From NCBI GenBank assembly GCA_947483545.1, contig CANKNP010000143.1, forward strand, positions 1 through 11,892: a DNA stretch of 11,892 bases, in the 5' to 3' direction. The notes beneath the pieces were generated by a model. The model searched no databases and was not told the DNA's origin. It was given only the letters and a program-made list of their open reading frames with translations. The stretch is from Deltaproteobacteria bacterium (GTDB lineage Bacteria; Myxococcota; UBA796; SXON01). This document shows positions 6,732 to 11,892 of the stretch, piece by piece; within the stretch, counting starts at the first letter, position 1; each line of letters begins with the position of its first letter. The translations under genes and the position numbers were made by a program.

Positions 6732-7871
6732 CTACATGTCCACCGTCCACACATCGATCTTGCCGTGCGGACCGATGTCCTTCTTCGTTTCAAGCTTGAG
6801 CACCCCGCGCGGGCAGACATGCGCGCACATGCCGCAACCCACGCAGCTCGCGCGCTTGATGTCCTGGTTGGCCATGGCGTACGAGCGCACGTCGATGCCC
6901 ATCTCGCAGTAGGTCGAGCAGTTGCCGCAGGAGATGCACATGTCCTTTTTGACGGTGATGCGGAAGCGGCCAAACTTCTGGATTACCCCCAAGATCGCGG
7001 CCATCGGGCAGCCAAAGCGGCACCAAACCCGGGTGCCCATGACCGGATACAAGCCGGTGCCGATCACGCCCGAGAAGATCGAGCCGATCGCGAACGAGTA
7101 CATGCCCTTGTAGCTGTTCGCGAACCCGTGTACGGGCGAGTCGGCGGGGGCGAGCGCATCGGCCAGGATGATGCCCAGCATCGCGAACGCCGCGAACAAA
7201 ACGGCGTGGATACTGACCTGTTCGATGCGCCAAGCCCGCGCAGACTTGTCGGACAGATGCCGCCAGGGATCTCCAAAGGTCTCCGCGAGGCCGCCGCAGC
7301 CGCAGATCCAAGAGCAATACGCGCGTTTGCCCTTGAAATAGACCAGGAGCGGCAGACCGACGAAGGATCCGAACACGAACCACGCCACGACGGTGGGCTG
7401 CATGTGGTCGAGGTTGTAGGGGAAGAAAAGGTCGTACTTCAACGGGAAGAAGTAGCTGAAGTACCAGGCCGGGCGCTGGGCGAAGTCGAGCGCGAGCGGC
7501 AGCATGAAGCCCAGGATCGCCTGGACGCTCACAAGCGAGAGTGTGCGCCACTGGTGGTACCGCGAATTGCCGTGCTTCTTCAACATGAAGTAGCCGCCGA
7601 CGATCATGCCTAGCGTGTATAGCCCGGCGTACATGTACCATTTGTTGAAGAGCCACAAGCTCCCGTTGTCATTGAGCTTCCACCCGAGCTTCACGATCAG
7701 CAGGTTGAGCGGATCCTTGGCGTAGCGCACCAAAGCGTCTGTCGCGTTGTAGTCCTCCTTCCCGAAGTAAAGCAGCAGGTAGAACGCCAACAGCAGGCCG
7801 GTCACGATCCACGCGGGGCTCCCACGGGTGCTGACAGGCTTCTGGTAGGTGGACAGCAGGCCAACTTGCAT
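6732..7871 (-). CDS. Polytopic membrane 4Fe-4S protein, NapH/NosR-related
   Basis: This 379-residue inner-membrane electron-transfer protein has about six helices (near 20-36, 80-97, 111-130, 160-179, 218-240 and 258-278) and a C-terminal ferredoxin domain. After helix 4 it carries CSWICGCGG (C186, C190, C192), and after helix 6 CRFGCPM (C284, C288). These correspond to the paired CxxxCP motifs of NapH/NosR-like proteins, but the first lacks the proline and has a third cysteine. The ferredoxin part has two complete 4Fe-4S motifs: CISCGNCSTYC (312, 315, 318, 322) and CVGCGMCAHVCP (343, 346, 349, 353). Family members move electrons between the quinone pool or membrane and soluble partners. AAGGAG lies 8 bases before the ATG, inside the end of the upstream reductase gene. 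Partner and electron direction are inferred, not seen. Confidence 0.9.
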   Translation of the reverse strand: MQVGLLSTYQKPVSTRGSPAWIVTGLLLAFYLLLYFGKEDYNATDALVRYAKDPLNLLIVKLGWKLNDNGSLWLFNKWYMYAGLYTLGMIVGGYFMLKKHGNSRYHQWRTLSLVSVQAILGFMLPLALDFAQRPAWYFSYFFPLKYDLFFPYNLDHMQPTVVAWFVFGSFVGLPLLVYFKGKRAYCSWICGCGGLAETFGDPWRHLSDKSARAWRIEQVSIHAVLFAAFAMLGIILADALAPADSPVHGFANSYKGMYSFAIGSIFSGVIGTGLYPVMGTRVWCRFGCPMAAILGVIQKFGRFRITVKKDMCISCGNCSTYCEMGIDVRSYAMANQDIKRASCVGCGMCAHVCPRGVLKLETKKDIGPHGKIDVWTVDM

Positions 7872-7874
7872 GGA

Positions 7875-9197
7875 TCAAGCTCCTTCGGTGAGCGTGGCGG
7901 TGGGGAGCACGGTGAACGGCTCCAGGAATTCCTCATCAAACCGGGCTTCGTTCATGTGCTCCAGCACCCAGGCGAGCGGCCGGCGCTCTTGAACCCAGCG
8001 CATCCAGACCTGGTGATCCCAACGCGTGCCGAGCCCGTTGAACCCCTTCACGATCCCGTGCCTCGTCACGATCCGCTGGGTGACTGCTTTCCCGGGGACT
8101 TGCTGGTACCAGGTCTGCCAGCCTTCGCCATCGGGCGTGCCACCCGCGCCTGCGTGCTTGTTCGGCTTCGCAAAGGGGATGAAGCCCGCCGTGGTGTACT
8201 CGATGTCGAAGAACTTTGCGGAGTTGTACCAGGTTCCTCGCCTGTATTTTACCTCGTCCCCAAGCATGGCTGCCGCCGCTGCGCGCCCCTGATCCCGGCT
8301 CGTGTACCAGATCTGCTCAGGCCGACGCGCACCGTCCGGCCAGGTGACCTGCGCACAATCCCCGGCCGCGAACACCCCGGGGGCGGACGTGCTCTCGAGG
8401 TTATCGCCCGTCTCGATCGCGCCGGATTGCGGGTTCACGTCGACCCCCGAGCCTGCCAGGAACGCCGTGGCGGGAACGACCCCGATAGCGCCAACCACCA
8501 GATCGACCTCGATCGACTCTTTGCCCTTGAGGACTACCTTTTTGCCCTTGCGCTCGTAGCCGTCGATCGGGCAATCCGTCCGGCAATCAAGCCCGTGATG
8601 GCGCACGTGGGTGGCCACGACCTCGGCCTCCGCACCGTCCAAGGCGACGGGAAAATACCAAGGCTCACGGATGAGAAAATGCGTCTTCAACCCGCGTAGA
8701 TGCAGAACTTCGGCGGACTCGACGCCGATGAGACCCCCGCCGATGACGGCGACCGACATGCCGGGCTTGGCCGCGGCGTCCAACGCCTTGTAGTCGGGCA
8801 ACGTCACGAAATGGTGCATGAAACGGTCGGGATCCTCGTACGCCCCGGCCCAGGGCAGGCGGCGGGCGACGGAGCCGATGGCCAGCAGCAGCCGATCGTA
8901 GGTGAGGGTCGCGCCGGATTGGAGGGTGACCGAGCGGGCGGCGGCGTTCACCGCGGTGACGCGATCAAGCACGCGGTCGAACCGCATGCGATCGTACAAA
9001 TCCTCGGGGTAAAACTGCGTATCTTTCAGCGAGAGCTGGCCGCAGAACAGGTACATGAGCGAGACCCGCGCGAAGGGGTGCGCGTGCTCGTACGAGATCA
9101 CGGTGATCTTGGCGGCTCTGTCTCGAGCGCGAAGCGCGATGGCCGCTTCGATCCCGGCGATGCTGTTGCCGACGACGATGTAATGAGGGGCAGGCAA
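7875..9197 (-). CDS. FAD/NAD(P)-dependent oxidoreductase (pyridine nucleotide-disulfide/AIF-type)
   Basis: This 440-residue two-dinucleotide-domain flavoprotein has an FAD-binding motif directly at the N-terminus (YIVVGNSIAGIEAA, residues 6-19; GNSIAG rather than GxGxxG). It also has the ATG-like motif LLLAIGSVARRLP (103-114), the NAD(P)-binding motif VAVIGGGLIGVESAE (149-163), and the FAD-closing motif GVFAAGDCAQ (274-283). There is no redox-active CxxxxC near residue 40, so it is not a disulfide reductase; the ferredoxin-reductase/AIF/nitrite-reductase-like branch fits better. The C-terminal 120 residues (RGTWYNSAKFFDIEYTTAGF...) occupy the place of the dimerisation/Reductase_C domain but are longer. 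The TTG at 9197 is chosen because GGAGGT (9201-9206) precedes it and the glycine motif starts at once; the frame stays open upstream but reads as non-coding. It is first gene of the operon, 3 bases before the 4Fe-4S gene. Confidence 0.93.
   Translation of the reverse strand: MPAPHYIVVGNSIAGIEAAIALRARDRAAKITVISYEHAHPFARVSLMYLFCGQLSLKDTQFYPEDLYDRMRFDRVLDRVTAVNAAARSVTLQSGATLTYDRLLLAIGSVARRLPWAGAYEDPDRFMHHFVTLPDYKALDAAAKPGMSVAVIGGGLIGVESAEVLHLRGLKTHFLIREPWYFPVALDGAEAEVVATHVRHHGLDCRTDCPIDGYERKGKKVVLKGKESIEVDLVVGAIGVVPATAFLAGSGVDVNPQSGAIETGDNLESTSAPGVFAAGDCAQVTWPDGARRPEQIWYTSRDQGRAAAAAMLGDEVKYRRGTWYNSAKFFDIEYTTAGFIPFAKPNKHAGAGGTPDGEGWQTWYQQVPGKAVTQRIVTRHGIVKGFNGLGTRWDHQVWMRWVQERRPLAWVLEHMNEARFDEEFLEPFTVLPTATLTEGA
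7880..7885 (-). promoter_or_regulatory. Ribosome binding site AAGGAG of the 4Fe-4S gene
   Basis: AAGGAG lies 8 bases upstream of the ATG at 7871 and within the last codons of the reductase gene. This fixes the start and supports translational coupling of the two redox genes. Confidence 0.75.
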
Positions 9198-9519
9198 AGG
9201 ACCTCCGGAGCACGCGCAGTATAAGGTGGCGCGGGGGACGGGGGCGGCTTGGGGCCCCACAAACGGGGCAACTCCTGGCCGTGGAACGCCGCTTCGCATC
9301 GGCGGGGTGAGGCGCAGGTTTCGGCGCGGCGGGAGGGGGATGCCCGGGTCAACGCAGCAGTCTGGCCACCCGGGCGGCGAGGTCCGGCGCTTCTCCCGCC
9401 CACTTCGGCTTTGCGCCTTTGCGAGACCTTTCCGGACAATCCGAATCACCCGACCGCCAATCGCACCCCTGGAGTTCAGCGCCGTTCCTTGATAGCCCCG
9501 CCCGTCACCCCGAGACCCC
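9198..9519. other. Divergent intergenic region between the two redox operons
   Basis: There are 322 bases between two outward-facing operons. The visible signals are the GGAGGT site and TATACT (9218-9223) for the minus-strand reductase. For the plus-strand operon there is only a weak TTGCGC (9411-9416) with 18 bases to GACAAT (9435-9440). A GGGGCCCC palindrome lies at 9252-9259. The frames crossing this stretch on both strands give Arg/Pro-rich, protein-unlike translations, except a short minus-strand frame (9352-9504) whose end reads like the C-terminus of a protein. I see no tRNA, riboswitch or clear operator. Confidence 0.5.
9201..9206 (-). promoter_or_regulatory. Ribosome binding site GGAGGT deciding a TTG start
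   Basis: A perfect GGAGGT stands 3 bases before TTG 9197, in a region where no ATG or GTG is in frame near the FAD motif. The spacing is short but usable. A -10-like TATACT lies further upstream (9218-9223, minus strand) without a convincing -35 element. Confidence 0.65.
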
Positions 9520-10065
9520 GTGCGCAACCCGCCCATCCCCCGCGATCACGTCCACCGCCTTTCGGAAGCTTGCGCCGAGCTGGGCATGGGCTTCCAGCCG
9601 GTCGCCAAGCGCGCGCTCGAGAACCAGGGCCGCGTGGTCCGGTTCTTCCGCGGCAACGCCCCGGTCATGGCGAAGCAGCCGAGCGAGGTCTCCCAATACC
9701 TGCTCGCCGTCGTGATCCGGATCTTTGAGCAATGCGGCGGCAAGATCGAGCGCATCGGGGACACCGACATGGCGCGGGCCGCAGCGAAGGTCCAGGCCGC
9801 TGCGCGCACGGTCGGGCTGATCCCGGCGGACGCGAGCTTTCCCGAGAAGGTGCGGTCGGTCTCCGATCGTGCGCAGCCCCACATCCTCGATGAGGCGCTG
9901 CACGCGCTGTTCGAGCGCGAGGAGCGCAAGGAGCAGGAGGTCGAGATGGCGCAGGATCAAGCGGCGCTGGTGTTCCTGCTGCTCTGGGCCGCGACAGAGG
10001 CGATGGACGCCGCCTGGCGGTCCCCCTCGGCCCCGACCTGGGAAGCCACCGCAGGAGGCGCGTGA
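9520..10065 (+). CDS. Hypothetical alpha-helical protein upstream of the Rieske gene
   Basis: This family is not recognised. The gene encodes 181 residues from a GTG (MRNPPIPRDHVHRLSEACAE...). The frame is closed by a stop at 9490-9492, so the GTG is the first possible start; ATG 9586 is a later alternative. No signal peptide, membrane helix or metal motif is visible, so it should be cytoplasmic. It looks mostly helical, with a central segment QYLLAVVIRIFEQCGGKIER, a strongly charged helix EREERKEQEVEMAQDQ (about 137-152), and a hydrophobic helix AALVFLLLWAATEAMDAAW near the C-terminus. Codon use is as GC-rich as its neighbours, supporting a real gene. Its TGA shares a base with the Rieske ATG, so the two are likely translationally coupled and functionally linked, for example as a partner or assembly protein (inference). 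Confidence 0.8.
   Translation: MRNPPIPRDHVHRLSEACAELGMGFQPVAKRALENQGRVVRFFRGNAPVMAKQPSEVSQYLLAVVIRIFEQCGGKIERIGDTDMARAAAKVQAAARTVGLIPADASFPEKVRSVSDRAQPHILDEALHALFEREERKEQEVEMAQDQAALVFLLLWAATEAMDAAWRSPSAPTWEATAGGA
10053..10058 (+). promoter_or_regulatory. Ribosome binding site AGGAGG of the Rieske gene
   Basis: AGGAGG lies 6 bases before ATG 10065, the ideal spacing. This decides against the overlapping GTG at 10062, which would be only 3 bases away. Confidence 0.75.
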
Positions 10066-10544
10066 TGGGCCTCCGAGACCGGCTCAAGGGCGCAGTCAAG
10101 AAGGTGATCGGCGGGGGTGGGCCCGCGAAAACGGACGTGCGCGCCGTCACCGGACTCGGCAAGGACACGCCGGACGGCTTTCGCGTCGTCGCCCCGCAGG
10201 GTGCGATCAAAGAAGGCGGGGCCGGGACCTACGGGCACAACAACAACCGCGTGGTGGCCGTGTTCTTGAAGGATGGCACCTACTACGCGGTGGACAACGA
10301 GTGCCGCCACGAAGACGGCCCCGTCGGCGAGGGCGCGATCAACGGCTGCCTCGTGAAGTGCCCGTACCACGAGTGGGAGTACGACTTCACGACCGGCAAG
10401 TGCACGACGCAGCCCGACTCCAGGCTTGAAACCTACGCTGTTCGCGTGCAGGACGGCTTCATCCAAGTCGGCCCGATGCTCACCGCGGGCACATCGATGC
10501 GGGGCGGGGAACACAACGACGGTCTCAAGGTGATCACCCGATGA
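10065..10544 (+). CDS. Rieske [2Fe-2S] ferredoxin-like protein
   Basis: This 159-residue protein has no signal peptide or membrane helix, so it is a soluble cytoplasmic Rieske protein rather than a bc1/b6f subunit. The cluster motif is complete: C80-R-H82, 16 intervening residues, then C99-P-Y-H102, followed by EWEYDFTTGKCTTQPDSRLETYAVRVQDGFIQV. That tail is the usual end of Rieske ferredoxins (CPxHxxxF...G....P....L..Y.V....g.v.v). The N-terminal 50 residues form a basic extension (MGLRDRLKGAVKKVIGGGG) before the Rieske fold begins at about residue 36-50. Such proteins carry one electron between an NAD(P)H flavoprotein reductase and an oxygenase or other acceptor. The divergent FAD reductase is a candidate donor; no oxygenase subunit is in view. 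Fold certain, pathway unknown. Confidence 0.95.
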   Translation: MGLRDRLKGAVKKVIGGGGPAKTDVRAVTGLGKDTPDGFRVVAPQGAIKEGGAGTYGHNNNRVVAVFLKDGTYYAVDNECRHEDGPVGEGAINGCLVKCPYHEWEYDFTTGKCTTQPDSRLETYAVRVQDGFIQVGPMLTAGTSMRGGEHNDGLKVITR

Positions 10545-10891
10545 ATGCTTCCATTGGCGCGAGCCTCAAGCGCGGTCAGACCCTTCGGGACCTGACCGCC
10601 ACCCTCGGCAAGATCCAGGAGGCAGGAAAGCCGCTCGCCCTGCACATCGAGGCCCGGTGTGTGCCCTACCTGGGAGACACCGTCGCCGGCTGGACCGACG
10701 GCCCGCCGTCGAGCACGGTGCTGTGGATGCTGTCGGGCAAAGACCCGCACGAGGATGCTTGGCGTCGTTGGACGATCTCCAGCGTTGGAAGCGGCCAGTA
10801 CGAGATCGGCTGCTTCCCGACGCATTTTCGGAACGCGTTGGATCCGCTCGCGCCGGGCGTGCCGCCGAGCTCGAGCCGGGCGCGGGGGTAG
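10541..10891 (+). CDS. Small hypothetical protein downstream of the Rieske gene
   Basis: I do not recognise this 116-residue protein (MNASIGASLKRGQTLRDLTA...). It starts with an ATG overlapping the Rieske stop (ATGA), with AAGGTGAT (10527-10534) 6 bases upstream, so it is convincingly translated with the preceding gene. It has no signal peptide, membrane helix or metal-binding motif. A mixed alpha/beta pattern is suggested: an N-terminal helix (TLRDLTATLGKIQEAG), then strands PLALHIEARCVPY, STVLWMLSG and WRRWTISSVGSGQYEIGCF. The C-terminus (PGVPPSSSRARG) looks disordered. Its place in the operon suggests a partner of the Rieske protein or of the helical protein (inference). Confidence 0.75.
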   Translation: MNASIGASLKRGQTLRDLTATLGKIQEAGKPLALHIEARCVPYLGDTVAGWTDGPPSSTVLWMLSGKDPHEDAWRRWTISSVGSGQYEIGCFPTHFRNALDPLAPGVPPSSSRARG

Positions 10892-10919
10892 CTTTCGGAG
10901 CGCCCGCGGGCCGCAGGTA

Positions 10920-10944
10920 GCGCGATTCGTTGCGCGCCCCTTTT
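10920..10944 (+). terminator. Candidate terminator after the Rieske operon
   Basis: GCGCG (10920-10924) and CGCGC (10933-10937) can form a 5-bp stem with an 8-base loop, followed by CCC and TTTT (10941-10944). It lies 29 bases after the last stop of the operon and before the next gene. The short stem makes it a modest candidate. Confidence 0.35.
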
Positions 10945-10972
10945 CCATACGGGGAAGCGGTACGATCCGAGG

Positions 10973-11892
10973 ATGCCCCCCATGCTCCTCCTCCTGCTCG
11001 CCTGCTCCTCTGATCCCGAGCCCGTGCGAACCGCGACCTTCCTCGCACCCGAGCCCCCTCCCCCGCCGGCCTTTGAGGACGCGCCGCCGGAATCCCCGCG
11101 GTTGCCGGTCGCGGATGCCCTGGTGCAGCCGATCGATGCGTGGCTGAACACCCACGCGAGCCTGCGAACGACCGTGCAGGTGGACCGCCCGCTCTACCGC
11201 CCCGGCGAGACGGTCTGGGTGCGGACATGGAGCCTGTCCTCGAAGGACCTGTCCGGGGTTGATGGCAAGGTGACTTATGAGCTGGTCGGGCCAGACGGCG
11301 CTGCAGTGGCCAAGAAGCTCGTGCGGCAGAAGGCCGGATTTGCGACCAACGATCTGACGATCCCGGGTGGTTTTCGAGGCGGATCCTGGAAAGTTCGAGC
11401 CACCGTCGCGGGCCAGCCGACGGCAGAGCGAACAATCCAAGTGATGGCGACCGAGCTGCCGAGCATCAAGAAGGAGCTGGAGTTCGTGCGCGATGCGTAC
11501 GGTCCCGGCGACGAAGTCACGGCCACGCTCTCGCTTCACGACGCGACCGACGCCGCGCTCCCCAACAGGGACGCTTCCGCGGTGGTGCAACTCGGAGATC
11601 AGAAACTGCCAACAATGCCCATCCGAACCGACGACGCAGGCAACGCGCTCGTCACGTTCCGGCTCCCTGCCACACTCGCCAACGACGACGGGGTGCTCAC
11701 CGTGCTCGTCGCCGAGGGCGGTTTGACCGAGTCGGTGAGCCGTCGGGTGCCGATCGTGACGGCGAAGGTGCAACTGTCGCTGTTCCCGGAGGGCGGCGAC
11801 CTGGTCTCCGGGCTGTCTTCCCGGGTGTACTTCGCCGCGACGGACGCCTCGGGCCGGCCGGCAGACGTCGCAGGTCGCGTGGTGGACGAGAC
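10973..11892 (+). CDS. MG2-domain (alpha-2-macroglobulin-like) lipoprotein, partial (3' end outside window)
   Basis: The N-terminal 306 residues are visible. The protein starts MPPMLLLLLAC-SSDPE, with lipobox LLA-C at Cys11; the n-region lacks positive charge, and no in-frame start lies just upstream (ATG 10982 is an alternative, with GAGG better spaced for it). A Pro-rich linker follows (residues about 15-50). Then a macroglobulin-type domain contains VDRPLYRPGETVWVRTWSLS (about 69-88), the signature of MG2 repeats, and ends around IQVMATELPS. A second similar repeat starts at FVRDAYGPGDEVTATLSLHD, and a third segment begins SLFPEGGDLVSGLSSRVYFAA. Bacterial MG2/A2M-like lipoproteins act in the periplasm or at the cell surface, typically as protease traps or carbohydrate-linked receptors. 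Whether a thioester CxEQ is present cannot be seen, because the gene runs off the right edge. Confidence 0.85.
   Translation, partial: MPPMLLLLLACSSDPEPVRTATFLAPEPPPPPAFEDAPPESPRLPVADALVQPIDAWLNTHASLRTTVQVDRPLYRPGETVWVRTWSLSSKDLSGVDGKVTYELVGPDGAAVAKKLVRQKAGFATNDLTIPGGFRGGSWKVRATVAGQPTAERTIQVMATELPSIKKELEFVRDAYGPGDEVTATLSLHDATDAALPNRDASAVVQLGDQKLPTMPIRTDDAGNALVTFRLPATLANDDGVLTVLVAEGGLTESVSRRVPIVTAKVQLSLFPEGGDLVSGLSSRVYFAATDASGRPADVAGRVVDE

Noticed and set aside
6765..7613. Plus-strand frame opposite the membrane 4Fe-4S gene
   Set aside because: The minus strand has all the cysteine motifs and helices; the plus frame is rich in Arg/His/Ala without pattern.
9198..9536. N-terminal extension of the FAD reductase to an upstream ATG at 9536
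   Set aside because: The extra 113 residues are Arg/Pro/Gly noise, while GGAGGT followed by TTG stands right at the beginning of the flavin-binding fold.
10062..10064. GTG at 10062 as start of the Rieske gene
   Set aside because: AGGAGG is 6 bases from ATG 10065 but only 3 from the GTG.
10433..11773. Long minus-strand frame across the Rieske end, small hypothetical gene and MG2 gene
   Set aside because: It spans a clear operon end and a new gene start on the other strand, and its translation is Arg/His-rich without motifs.

Overview
The window is about 11.9 kb of very GC-rich bacterial DNA, densely coding, with strong G/C preference at third codon positions and many stop/start overlaps. The gene content resembles Myxococcota or a related former deltaproteobacterial lineage. 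It includes a eukaryote-like Ser/Thr kinase with a membrane anchor, a TPR protein with a Thr-rich linker, Cys-rich lipoproteins, and an MG2/alpha-2-macroglobulin-like lipoprotein. This lineage call is inference from gene style, since no rRNA or other marker gene is present. I see no tRNA, rRNA, CRISPR array, IS element or phage gene.

Layout. (1) 1-626, minus: the N-terminal two thirds of an LPG-synthase-TM/UPF0104-type integral membrane protein, cut by the left edge. (2) 725-6083, plus: five tightly packed genes. They encode a membrane-anchored Ser/Thr kinase, a secreted or membrane TPR protein, a periplasmic-binding-protein-type lipoprotein, a small Cys-rich lipoprotein, and a protein with an N-terminal anchor. 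Four of the five junctions or ends overlap or nearly overlap, so this is almost certainly one transcription unit. (3) 6074-6619, minus: a small outer-membrane beta-barrel protein whose 3' end overlaps the end of the five-gene unit. (4) 6732-9197, minus: a two-gene redox operon, an FAD/NAD(P)H oxidoreductase followed by a polytopic membrane 4Fe-4S protein related to NapH/NosR. (5) 9198-9519: a 322-base divergent intergenic region. (6) 9520-10891, plus: three overlapping genes with a Rieske [2Fe-2S] protein in the middle, flanked by two proteins I do not recognise. (7) 10973 to the right edge, plus: the N-terminal part of an MG2-domain (A2M-like) lipoprotein.

How they may work together. The kinase cluster looks like an envelope-sensing unit. 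The PBP-type lipoprotein has no ABC permease or ATPase beside it and could bind a small ligand, with the TPR protein and the kinase's periplasmic tail as possible partners. The two divergent redox operons could form one electron-transfer chain: NAD(P)H to the FAD reductase, then to the soluble Rieske protein and/or the membrane Fe-S protein. Both proposals are inference from neighbourhood and domain types; the individual family assignments are mostly firm.
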